DNA from: Halarcobacter sp.
GTDB lineage: Bacteria; Campylobacterota; Campylobacteria; Campylobacterales; Arcobacteraceae
Length of the DNA stretch: 64,000 nucleotides
Assembly: GCF_963675975.1 (NCBI RefSeq)
Contig: NZ_OY780939.1
Location: 1,550,001 to 1,614,000, forward strand
Reading direction: 5' to 3'
Of this stretch, positions 7,088-14,932 are shown one piece after another. A program made the translations under genes and the position numbers. Every line of letters begins with the position of its first letter. Within the stretch, counting starts at the first letter, position 1. The notes under the pieces are model-generated. The model searched no databases. It was not told the DNA's origin and worked only from the letters and a program-made list of their open reading frames with translations.

Positions 7088-8397
7088 ATAAGAAGTTTTT
7101 TTAAGTCCTCTTTTGCATCACCTGTTAAGTGAAGGTTGAAGTTTTCAACTAAGAAGTTAAATATATCTTCGTTTACAAATTGTGGTGGTTTTGGTCCAAG
7201 ATAGATATCTTTTACACCTAATGAGAATAGGGCTAAAAGAATAATAACTGCTTTTTGCTCCATCCAAGAAAGAACAATAGAGATTGGTAAATCGTTTATT
7301 GGAGTATTTAAAGCTGAACTTACAGCTTTTGCAATCTCAACTGCACCATTTGAATCATTACATTGACCTAAATCTAAATATCTAGGAATTCCAGTACCTT
7401 CAATCTCTCCAAAATCGATATCATTGAATCTAAATTTCCCACAACTTGAAGTTATAATCACACAATCTTCTGGTAAGTTTTCAACTAGCTCTCTATAATA
7501 ATTTCCTGCACTTCCAGGTGCATCACAACCTGCTACTACAAAGAATTGTCTAATTTTTCCCTCTTCAACTGCTTTTAGTATTTGTGGTGCCAAAGTTAAA
7601 ATAGTTTTATAGTGATGACCAGTTGTTAAAGTAAGATTCTCTTGCATATTTGTATCTTCACACTCTAAAGTTTTTTCTATCAATTCATCAAAGTTATCAT
7701 CAACTATAGCTGTTCCACCTTCTATTCCTACAATTTTATATGTGAAAACTCTATCTACATAAGATGCATTTTTCTTTGGTGGAACAATACAGTTTGTGCT
7801 TACTACAAATGTTCCTTTAAATTTTTCCATTAGTTTTGCTTGGTCAAACCAAGCTTTTCCAACATTTCCTTTTAGGTGAGAGTATTTTTTTAACTCAGGG
7901 TAAGCGTGAGCTGGAAGCATCTCAGAGTGAGTATAGATATTTATCCCTTTATTTTCTGTTGCTATTAAAAGTTTTTCTAACATATCTAAATTATGTCCAG
8001 TAACTAATATAGCTTTTCCCTCTACCACATTTTGGCTAACTTTTACAGGTGTTGGAATACCAAATTTGTTTGTGTGTGCATTTGATAGTTTATCCATAAC
8101 TTCAACTCCTGCACTTCCAACTTTCATTAGTTGGTTTATATGGTCATTAAAATTAAAGTTCACATTTGTAAGTGTGAAATATAAAGTTTCACTTATAACA
8201 TCGTCTACATTTTTTGTTTCATTTGGTTTTAGTTCATTTAAGTGTTCTCTATATGCACTTAATCCTTTTAATCCAAAAATCATAATATCTTGAAGTCTTG
8301 CAAGGTTTTCATCTTTTCCACATGTACCCATTGAAGCTCCTGTTGAACCACAGCCATTTGGGGCACTCATTTCACATTGATAACAAAACATACTCAT
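7072..8397 (-). CDS. hcp: hybrid cluster protein (hydroxylamine/NO reductase), short form
   Basis: Fe-S/hybrid-cluster enzyme linked to NO and hydroxylamine detoxification. The N-terminal cluster motif FCYQCEMSAPNGC is at the very start, and hybrid-cluster Cys motifs GCDAPG, SSCGKFRF and GQCNDS follow. From the chosen start it has 441 aa, about 100 shorter than the well-known 550-aa enzymes, as in the class III type that lacks part of the first helical domain. The start at 8397 (MSMFCYQC) is preferred because AAAGGAA precedes it at good spacing and it brings the first Cys near the N-terminus. A longer frame to 8457 would run into the regulatory box. It is expressed alone, divergent from a sensor kinase; no Hcr reductase is adjacent. 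Confidence 0.93.
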   Translation of the reverse strand: MSMFCYQCEMSAPNGCGSTGASMGTCGKDENLARLQDIMIFGLKGLSAYREHLNELKPNETKNVDDVISETLYFTLTNVNFNFNDHINQLMKVGSAGVEVMDKLSNAHTNKFGIPTPVKVSQNVVEGKAILVTGHNLDMLEKLLIATENKGINIYTHSEMLPAHAYPELKKYSHLKGNVGKAWFDQAKLMEKFKGTFVVSTNCIVPPKKNASYVDRVFTYKIVGIEGGTAIVDDNFDELIEKTLECEDTNMQENLTLTTGHHYKTILTLAPQILKAVEEGKIRQFFVVAGCDAPGSAGNYYRELVENLPEDCVIITSSCGKFRFNDIDFGEIEGTGIPRYLDLGQCNDSNGAVEIAKAVSSALNTPINDLPISIVLSWMEQKAVIILLALFSLGVKDIYLGPKPPQFVNEDIFNFLVENFNLHLTGDAKEDLKKLLIEKAA

Positions 8398-8430
8398 AAA
8401 AATTCCTTTATTTTTTTCTTGAGTTGCAAT

Positions 8431-8471
8431 ACTATATGAAATAAAGATGAGTTTCATTGATTGGAATCAAT
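8431..8471 (-). promoter_or_regulatory. hcp promoter with perfect FNR/CRP-family box
   Basis: Positions 8457-8470 read TTGATTGGAATCAA, an exact TTGAT-N4-ATCAA box (extended palindrome 8456-8471). On the minus strand a -10 TATAGT lies at 8431-8436, putting the start near 8424 and the box centre about 40 bp upstream, the place for class II FNR activation. This fits anaerobic or nitrosative induction of hcp. The regulator itself is not in the window. Confidence 0.7.
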
Positions 8472-8563
8472 AATACTATTATAGTACCATCTTAGTGTAT
8501 AATTGTAATGGTTATTTAAGTTAAGATATTTAATAATCAATAATTAATTAATATAGGAAAAAG

Positions 8564-11032
8564 ATGGCAAAAAAATTTCTTCAACAAGTTTTAGCTTCTC
8601 ATTTTGTTAAGTTTTCACTAATTCCCATTTTAGTAGTTGAGGTTGCATTATTAGTACTTTACTTTTCAATAAATGCATATATTTCATCAAAAAACACAAA
8701 TTTACTATTAAGAGAAGCTCAATCTCATGCAAAAGATATCTTATCAAATGAAGTTAAACTTATAGAAGATAAATTAAATGAAGTTTCGATGATGGCAAAG
8801 CTTTTGCAAAATGAACATCAAGTAATATTCAATAATCCTAAATACACTGCTTTACCAAATGGTGAACCTAGTTTTGATGTTGCAGAAAATGGTGTTTTTT
8901 ATAAAACTAATAAAGTTGGTTCAAGTGTTTATTACTCTGCCCAAACAAAAATAGATGAAAAAGCAAGAGCAAAAGCTACTTTTACTGAAGCAATGGATAC
9001 TAGTTTTAAAAGTATAACAGAGATAAATCCTATTATTGTTGCAACATATTTTAATAGCTGGGACAATATGAATAGACTTTATCCTTTTATTGACAAAGTA
9101 TATGAACAATATGGTCCTCATATTCAAATGGAAGATTACAATTTTTACTATTTGGCTGATTTAGAACATAATCCTAAAAAAGAACCTGTATGGACAGGGG
9201 CTTATCTGGACCCAGCAGGAAATGGTTGGATGCTTTCTTGCATTGTTCCTATCTACAATGGTGATTTTTTAGAGGGAGTAACAGGTTTAGATATAACTAT
9301 TGATAGTTTTGTAAAAAATATTTTAAATACAAAACTAGCATATAATGCAAAACTTTTTATGATTAATAAAGATGGTATGATAATTGCTATGCCTGAAAAA
9401 ATTGAAGACCTTTTGGGACTAAAAGAGTTAAAAAAACATTTATATACTGATAATATTTTAAAAACTATAGAAAAACCTGAAGAGTTTAATATATTAAAAA
9501 ATAAATCCCCATTTGCATCACATTTTAAAAACCTTATTGAAAATAATTTAGAATCAGATTCATTAAAAATCAAAGAGAATGACTATTTAACTTTGCAACA
9601 AACAGTAAGTGCAACAGATTGGAAACTTATGGTTTTAATAGATAAAAAAGAGATTTTTAGTTCAATTGAAAGTTTAAAAGAGTTATCTAATCAGATAGGA
9701 TACTTAGCAATAGGATTTTTATTTTTATTTTATATTATATTCTTTTATATGCTTTTAAAAAGAATAAATAAATTTTCTCAAGTTATAACTGAACCAATCA
9801 TAAAGTTATCAGATCAAACTTCCGAGATAAAATCAACTGATTCAAAAGTTGAACTTATAAAAACTGATATTAGAGAAATAGAACAACTAAACCAAAACTT
9901 TTCAAGTATGATGAATGAATTAAATGATAGTACTAGAAAACTTTTTGAAGCCAAAGAGTTAGCAGAAGAGTTATCTAGAGCAAAAGATGACTTCTTGGCA
10001 AATATGAGTCATGAACTAAAAACACCATTAAACTCAATTAATGTTATTAGTGAATTGATGAAAAACAATAATACTGGCAATCTAGATGAAAAACAAATAA
10101 AAAGTTTAGGGATAATCAATAAGTGTGGGAAAGACTTGTTATATCTTATAAATGATGTACTTGATATATCTAAACTTGAAGCTGGACATATCCAACTTGA
10201 TTATACAACTTTAGATATAAAAGAGTTAATGGAAAATATAAATGATATGTTTAGTTCTCAAGCTGAAGAAAAAGGGATAAAACTCAATTTAGAGATGGAT
10301 AAAAGTTTGAATTTTATTCATAGTGATGAAGCTAGAATTAAACAAATTGTAAAAAATCTATTATCTAATTCTTTAAAATTTACGCCAAAAGATAAGAACA
10401 TATTTTTTAAAGTAGAAGATGAAGGTAAATTTATTAAAATATCAGTTGAAGATGAAGGTATAGGTATACCTGAAGATAAATTGGAACATATTTTTGATAG
10501 ATTTAAACAAGTTGATGCAAGTACTACCAGACAATATGGTGGTACTGGTCTTGGACTTGCAATATGTAAAGATCTGTTAAAGCTTTTAGATGGAGATATA
10601 AAAGTTTCAAGTGAAATTGGAAAAGGTAGTAGGTTTGAAGTATTTATACCTAAAAATGAAGATAAAATAGATGAGCTATTTAAAAAGAATTTTGAACTAA
10701 AAAAATTATCTAAAAGCAAAGTTTTGAAAGATATGATATTAGTTTATAATAATGACCCAATAAGTTTTATGCATCATATTATGGAGATAAAAAAACATTT
10801 TGATACATCTTTTACAACAATATTGGATGAGGTTATACAAAAATATAAAAAAGAAACTTCAAAAGTTTTAATAGAGGAAAAAAATCTAACTCAAAATGAT
10901 ATAGATAAAATTATTAACAATATAAAAAAAGAAGATTTAATTGTTATTTCAGAAGATAAAGAAAAATCTAAATTTAAAAACTTTGCAAACAAAGTAATAA
11001 AAAAGAGTTTTAATATAGAAGAATTATATTAA
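8564..11032 (+). CDS. membrane sensor histidine kinase with periplasmic dCache-type domain
   Basis: 822 aa. Two membrane helices (about 14-36 and 385-411) enclose a large periplasmic region of the double-Cache kind, suggesting detection of a small external ligand. A linker/HAMP-like region leads to the HisKA domain with phospho-acceptor His483 (ANMSHELKTPLNSI), then a HATPase domain with N box (NLLSNSLKF), DEGIGIP and GTGLGLAI. About 110 residues follow the ATPase domain with no receiver or Hpt motif recognisable. No response regulator gene is adjacent. It is transcribed away from hcp across 166 bp from the hcp start. The ligand and partner cannot be told from sequence. Confidence 0.9.
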   Translation: MAKKFLQQVLASHFVKFSLIPILVVEVALLVLYFSINAYISSKNTNLLLREAQSHAKDILSNEVKLIEDKLNEVSMMAKLLQNEHQVIFNNPKYTALPNGEPSFDVAENGVFYKTNKVGSSVYYSAQTKIDEKARAKATFTEAMDTSFKSITEINPIIVATYFNSWDNMNRLYPFIDKVYEQYGPHIQMEDYNFYYLADLEHNPKKEPVWTGAYLDPAGNGWMLSCIVPIYNGDFLEGVTGLDITIDSFVKNILNTKLAYNAKLFMINKDGMIIAMPEKIEDLLGLKELKKHLYTDNILKTIEKPEEFNILKNKSPFASHFKNLIENNLESDSLKIKENDYLTLQQTVSATDWKLMVLIDKKEIFSSIESLKELSNQIGYLAIGFLFLFYIIFFYMLLKRINKFSQVITEPIIKLSDQTSEIKSTDSKVELIKTDIREIEQLNQNFSSMMNELNDSTRKLFEAKELAEELSRAKDDFLANMSHELKTPLNSINVISELMKNNNTGNLDEKQIKSLGIINKCGKDLLYLINDVLDISKLEAGHIQLDYTTLDIKELMENINDMFSSQAEEKGIKLNLEMDKSLNFIHSDEARIKQIVKNLLSNSLKFTPKDKNIFFKVEDEGKFIKISVEDEGIGIPEDKLEHIFDRFKQVDASTTRQYGGTGLGLAICKDLLKLLDGDIKVSSEIGKGSRFEVFIPKNEDKIDELFKKNFELKKLSKSKVLKDMILVYNNDPISFMHHIMEIKKHFDTSFTTILDEVIQKYKKETSKVLIEEKNLTQNDIDKIINNIKKEDLIVISEDKEKSKFKNFANKVIKKSFNIEELY

Positions 11033-11124
11033 AACTTTTCTCCATAATATCTATCAAAAAATCTAAATTTATTTGTATTTAATATAGTATATGTTAAAAC
11101 AATAACATATGCTATGATAAAAAA

Positions 11125-11188
11125 TGACATAAAGTATGTCAAATCTATCATCAATATTGTAATATTTTTAATAAAATATTGTAATATT
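11125..11188. promoter_or_regulatory. three ordered palindromes upstream of the BCCT gene
   Basis: TGACATA-AAG-TATGTCA (11125-11141) is a perfect 7-bp inverted repeat. Two identical 14-bp elements AATATT-GT-AATATT follow at 11153-11166 and 11175-11188, exactly 22 bp apart, i.e. about two helical turns. Together they look like operator sites for the transporter gene at 11216, for example for an osmotic or choline-responsive regulator. The protein that binds is unknown. Confidence 0.45.
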
Positions 11189-11215
11189 CTCACATAAATC
11201 AAAAAGGAAAATTTA

Positions 11216-12769
11216 ATGTCAGCAAGAGTATATGATACTGACTATGAAGTCGGTCAAGATAATGTTGAAATAATGGGAATGGATTTACATAACCCAGTAT
11301 TTTTTATGAGTGCAGTGTTAATTTTATTGTTTGTAATATTAACTCTATTGTTCCCAGCAGGAGCTAAAGAGGCTTTAGAAAGTGCAAAATGGTGGTCTAT
11401 AAATAATTTTGATTGGTTATTTATGCTAGCGGGAAATATATTTGTTCTTTTTTGTTTTGTTCTTATTTTTTTACCAGTTGGAAAAATAAGACTTGGTGGA
11501 AAAGATGCAAAACCTGAATTTTCTAGAATCTCTTGGTTTGCAATGCTTTTTGCAGCAGGTATGGGTATTGGACTTATGTTTTGGAGTGTTGCTGAACCAG
11601 TTGCTTATTATACTGCATGGTATAAAACTCCATTAGGTGTAGCAGCAAATACTCCTGAAGCAGCAAGTATGGCAATGGGTGCGACAATGTATCACTGGGG
11701 ATTACACCCTTGGGCTATATATTGTGTTGTTGCTTTATCTTTGGCATTTTTTACATATAACAAAAAGTTGCCATTAACAGTTAGATCTGCATTTTATCCA
11801 ATCTTTGGTGATAAGATTTGGGGATGGCCAGGTCATATTATAGATTTATTAGCTGTTTTAGCAACCATATTTGGTTTAGCAACTTCTTTAGGTCTAGGTG
11901 CACAGCAAGCAAGTAGTGGATTACACTTTTTATTTGGAGTAGATGCTAGTATTTCAACCCAAGTTGCAATTATTATTTTTGTTACAGCAATAGCAACTTT
12001 TTCAGTTATTAGAGGAGTTGATGGTGGTGTTAAACTTTTAAGTAATATAAATATGTTAATTGCTGTATTTTTACTATTCTTTGTAATTTTAGCTGGTTCA
12101 TCATTTGGTATATTTTCAACATTTTTTTCTACAGCAAAGGATTATATTGTAAATATTATCCCTCTTAGTAATTGGGTTGGAAGAGATGATACTGATTGGT
12201 TCCATGGTTGGACTGTATTTTATTGGGCTTGGTGGATATCATGGTCGCCATTTGTAGGTATGTTTATTGCAAGAATTTCAAAAGGTAGAACAGTAAGAGA
12301 GTTTATCTCTGCAGTATTATTAATACCAACAGTAATTACTATTTTATGGATGAGTGCATTTGGTGGTTCAGCTCTAAAACAATCAATTTCTGGAATAGGA
12401 GAATTAGCAAATGGTATTTCTGATGTATCTCTGTCTATGTTTCAAATGTTAGAACATTTACCTTTTGCATCAATTACTTCTTTTTTAGCTATTGTATTAG
12501 TACTTGTATTTTTTATCACTTCGTCAGATTCTGGTTCATTGGTAATTGATAGTATCACAGCAGGTGGTAAAGTTGATGCGCCGGTACCTCAAAGAATATT
12601 TTGGGCAGTAGTTGAAGGTCTTATTGCTGGGTCTTTACTTTTTGTTGGAGGAAAAGAAGCATTAAAGGCATTACAAGCAGGTGCTGTAACTACCGGTTTA
12701 CCTTTTACAATTGTATTATTGGTTATGTGTGTATCATTATATAAAGGTTTAAAAACTGAAAAAATATAG
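11216..12769 (+). CDS. BCCT-family betaine/choline/carnitine transporter
   Basis: 517 aa, about 12 membrane helices. It imports a trimethylammonium compound, usually driven by Na+ or H+, for osmoprotection or as nutrient. Family signatures are clear: GMGIGLMFWSVAEPV, YHWGLHPWAIY and WWISWSPFVGMFIARIS, the last holding the Trp box that binds the trimethylammonium group. AAAAAGGAAAA precedes the ATG. It is transcribed alone, with ordered palindromes upstream and a hairpin overlapping its stop. The long regulatory C-terminus of BetP-type osmosensors is absent, so glycine betaine, choline or carnitine cannot be told apart. Confidence 0.92.
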   Translation: MSARVYDTDYEVGQDNVEIMGMDLHNPVFFMSAVLILLFVILTLLFPAGAKEALESAKWWSINNFDWLFMLAGNIFVLFCFVLIFLPVGKIRLGGKDAKPEFSRISWFAMLFAAGMGIGLMFWSVAEPVAYYTAWYKTPLGVAANTPEAASMAMGATMYHWGLHPWAIYCVVALSLAFFTYNKKLPLTVRSAFYPIFGDKIWGWPGHIIDLLAVLATIFGLATSLGLGAQQASSGLHFLFGVDASISTQVAIIIFVTAIATFSVIRGVDGGVKLLSNINMLIAVFLLFFVILAGSSFGIFSTFFSTAKDYIVNIIPLSNWVGRDDTDWFHGWTVFYWAWWISWSPFVGMFIARISKGRTVREFISAVLLIPTVITILWMSAFGGSALKQSISGIGELANGISDVSLSMFQMLEHLPFASITSFLAIVLVLVFFITSSDSGSLVIDSITAGGKVDAPVPQRIFWAVVEGLIAGSLLFVGGKEALKALQAGAVTTGLPFTIVLLVMCVSLYKGLKTEKI

Positions 12770-12790
12770 ATTAGGAAGCTTTTCCTAATC
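12769..12790 (+). terminator. hairpin at the end of the BCCT gene
   Basis: Perfect 9-bp stem GATTAGGAA/TTCCTAATC (12769-12777, 12782-12790), loop GCTT. The tail is T-rich but interrupted, so termination strength is uncertain. Confidence 0.6.
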
Positions 12791-12830
12791 TAATAAAATC
12801 ACTTTTCTTATTTTACTTTACTGTTTTATT

Positions 12831-12986
12831 TTATGAAATACAAACTTTATTTCTACCAGTCTCTTTTGCTTTGTATAAACCTATATCTTTTTTTACATGA
12901 GAATTAATTGTTTTAGAGTAATCTTCTATATTAGTTACTCCCATAGTTACAGTTTGATTTATAGTAGCTTGACCTGATGTAAACTT
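12831..12986 (-). pseudogene. C-terminal remnant of a GGDEF (diguanylate cyclase) gene
   Basis: Read on the minus strand from 12986 to the stop at 12831-12833, the frame gives VTMGVTNIEDYSKTI and then KDIGLYKAKETGRNKVCIS, the typical end of a GGDEF domain (vTvSiGvt..., ADxALYxAKxxGRNrv). Upstream the frame is closed by TAG at 12987-12989, although the neighbouring frame continues with GGDEF-like sequence for a few codons. The GGDEF/GGEEF active-site loop and everything before it are missing. This is a broken, shortened gene and cannot make c-di-GMP. No other gene lies between 12791 and 13094. Confidence 0.7.
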
Positions 12987-13094
12987 CTACCTGTTGGAGC
13001 AGTAAAGCTCATGGTTGTTTATACTAATAAATGCCTTAATGATTTTATTGTTTTTAATAGTAATTATCATTTAACTCATGTTTCAAAAAAGAAT

Positions 13095-13958
13095 TTAAAT
13101 ATTATTAGGACTTTTTTTAATTTCATTTTTGTAAAAAGATTCCAAAGTATATTTTCCCTCTTTTGGAGCAATCATATCTATTCCCATAACACTTAGAAAA
13201 AACTCAATTGGCCCATAGGTTTTTGAAGATAAAAATATAGGTAATATTTTTAAAATAAATTTTCTTAGAAAATCTGGTAAATAGGTGATTTCAGGTTTTT
13301 TATTTAAGATTTTAAAAGCAAGGTTTGCAACTTCTTTATGGGAATATATTATTGGTCCACCAACTTCTAATTCTTGATTTTTTAAATCTATAGAATCTAA
13401 ACAAAATTTAGCTAAATCTGTACCATCGATTGGATTTAATTTTTTATCTCCTTTTCCAAAAAGATAAACTCTACCGCTATCTGCCATTTGTAAAAAATCT
13501 TTCATATCCGAATAAAAACCATTTGGTCTAATTATTAAATACTCTAGATTTGATTTTTTTAATTGTTCTACAAACTTTTCTTTTGCTTCAAATATTTTTA
13601 TATTTTTTAATTTATCTCCATTTAATGCAGAGATATAAATAAATTTTTTCACACCACAGTTTATAGCTTCATTTAAAATATTTAGATTTGCTTGATAATC
13701 TACATCCATATAAGTCAGATTATCTTTTTGTCGGGTTATTCCAAGTGTTGAAATAACAATATCAACACCATGTAACTTTTGACTTAATGAAGCAGGATTT
13801 GTGAAATCAACTTGATAAACATATTTAGTTTTTATAATAGAATCAAATCCTTCATTCCACCTTCTTGTTAGAATTATGGGATTGATTTTTCTACTATTCA
13901 TCTCTTTTGCTAAATGTTGACCTAAATATCCTGTTGCACCTACTAAACATATATTCAT
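13095..13958 (-). CDS. NAD(P)-binding atypical SDR (NmrA/complex I 39-kDa type)
   Basis: 287 aa. The N-terminus MNICLVGATGYLGQHLA is the Rossmann motif GxxGxxG of atypical short-chain dehydrogenases. Later segments such as VISTLGITRQK, FIYISALNG and YLIIRPNGFYSDM match the NmrA-like group, which includes quinone- or sugar-nucleotide-related reductases and NAD(P)-sensing proteins. The classic YxxxK pair is not obvious, so enzyme activity is uncertain. TAGGAAAT lies before the ATG. It stands alone between the GGDEF remnant and the tRNA gene. The substrate is unknown. Confidence 0.8.
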   Translation of the reverse strand: MNICLVGATGYLGQHLAKEMNSRKINPIILTRRWNEGFDSIIKTKYVYQVDFTNPASLSQKLHGVDIVISTLGITRQKDNLTYMDVDYQANLNILNEAINCGVKKFIYISALNGDKLKNIKIFEAKEKFVEQLKKSNLEYLIIRPNGFYSDMKDFLQMADSGRVYLFGKGDKKLNPIDGTDLAKFCLDSIDLKNQELEVGGPIIYSHKEVANLAFKILNKKPEITYLPDFLRKFILKILPIFLSSKTYGPIEFFLSVMGIDMIAPKEGKYTLESFYKNEIKKSPNNI

Positions 13959-14069
13959 AATATTTCCTAGTATTAATATTCATATTATAATTGTATCTTT
14001 ATTGTTATTTAAATAATTATTATCGTATGGTTACTTGTAGTATATTAAAATTAATTTTTATAAATTAAA

Positions 14070-14154
14070 TGGTGCGACCGACGAGATTTGAACTCGTACA
14101 CCCGAAAGCACTACCCCCTCAAGATAGCGTGTCTACCAATTTCACCACGGTCGC
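14070..14154 (-). tRNA. tRNA-Leu (anticodon GAG)
   Basis: 85 nt on the minus strand with encoded CCA. Acceptor arms GCGACCG/CGGTCGC pair, the D loop holds AAATTGGTAGA, the anticodon stem CTATC/GGTAG encloses the loop TTGAGGG with anticodon GAG, a long class II variable arm follows, and the T loop is GTTCAAATC. GAG reads CUC/CUU leucine codons. Confidence 0.95.
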
Positions 14155-14217
14155 TTTGAAGATTGAGATTATATCTTTTTAGCTTTAAAAAAATGTTTAA
14201 ATTCTAAAATTTAGAAA

Positions 14218-14250
14218 TAAAAAAAGGCCAAGAGGAGAACTCTTGACCTT
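14218..14250 (-). terminator. terminator of atpE
   Basis: On the minus strand an 11-bp stem AAGGTCAAGAG/CTCTTGGCCTT (one G-T pair) with loop TTCTC runs into seven T. It lies 37 nt after the atpE stop. Confidence 0.85.
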
Positions 14251-14286
14251 TTAGGTTTTTTATAATATCTGTAGTTAAATCAGATC

Positions 14287-14595
14287 TTACATAAATGGAT
14301 TAGCATATAATGCGATCATCGCAATAACTAATGCATAAATAACTTGTGCTTCGATCATCGCTAATGCAATGAACATAGTAGTCATTAATTTTCCACCTAA
14401 ACCTGGGTTTCTAGCAGTACCAGCAATAGTTGCAGCAGCAGTATTACCCATACCAATAGCACCACCAAGTGCAGCAAGACCAAGACCAACACCTGCAGCA
14501 ACTACAGAGTAAGCTTTTAATAATTCACCAGCTTCTGCTTCAGCAGCAAAAGCAAAACCAGCTAAAGCTAGCATTAAAAGAACGATTTTTTTCAT
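14287..14595 (-). CDS. atpE: ATP synthase F0 subunit c
   Basis: 102 aa. The rotor-ring subunit of F-type ATP synthase in the inner membrane. Two helices form a hairpin: about 30-57 (VGLGLAALGGAIGMG, glycine motif) and 72-98, joined by the polar loop ARNPG with R62-N63-P64. The ion-binding carboxylate is Glu82 (FIALAMIEAQVIYALV). The first 20 residues (MKKIVLLMLALAGFAFAAEA) look like a cleavable signal, a feature of Campylobacterota c subunits. The gene stands alone, away from the other atp genes, as is usual in this phylum. AAGGAATAT precedes the ATG; strong expression is expected. Confidence 0.96.
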   Translation of the reverse strand: MKKIVLLMLALAGFAFAAEAEAGELLKAYSVVAAGVGLGLAALGGAIGMGNTAAATIAGTARNPGLGGKLMTTMFIALAMIEAQVIYALVIAMIALYANPFM

Positions 14596-14932
14596 TCTAT
14601 ATTCCTTAAAATTTATTTTTTTAACAAAGTCCGTTCGGCTTGCGTATCCCTACTTATCACTTTGCATAGGTGGTATTTTATAAATTTTTTAATTAAACTT
14701 TTATAAAGAATGAGACTTTTTTCTAAAACTGTTATAAATTTTGCATAGTGTTACTTTATGTAAATATATTAATATTTTTTATTAAACTCTACAGCTAGGT
14801 ATTTGCAGTGCTTATCATTTATTTTTAAGTTACAGATTGTTTACTTAAATAAAAAACATAATAAGGACTTCAATTTTATTGCTGTATAATCCTTAAATCT
14901 TCAAATACAAAAGTAAACACAAAAGGTAACTA
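14596..14932. other. 337-nt intergenic region with atpE leader and AsmA-like gene promoter
   Basis: No gene seen. A GC-richer island at 14629-14673 stands out from the AT-rich surroundings. On the minus strand, just upstream of atpE, it can pair CAAAGT with ACTTTG around a 28-nt insert that contains GGGATACGCAAGCC and CCGAACGG, so the atpE leader may be structured. On the plus strand, TGTATAAT at 14883-14890 is a clear -10 for the gene at 14933, whose ribosome site is AAAAGG. The remainder is plain AT-rich sequence. Confidence 0.45.

Noticed and set aside
8398-8457. Extended N-terminus of Hcp from an upstream ATG at 8457
   Set aside because: It would place 20 unrelated residues before the conserved FCYQC start, lacks a ribosome site and begins at the edge of the FNR box.
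10318-10719. Long open frame antisense to the sensor kinase gene
   Set aside because: It mirrors the coding frame of conserved HisKA/HATPase sequence; no ribosome site and no independent similarity.
13011-13196. Open plus-strand frame at the start of the region before the NAD(P)-binding gene
   Set aside because: It runs mostly antisense to the real gene, has no ribosome site and no recognisable protein features.
14629-14673. Naming the atpE leader island a c-di-GMP-I riboswitch
   Set aside because: Only a short string is similar; the second helix and tetraloop receptor cannot be found by eye, so it is left as an unassigned structured region.
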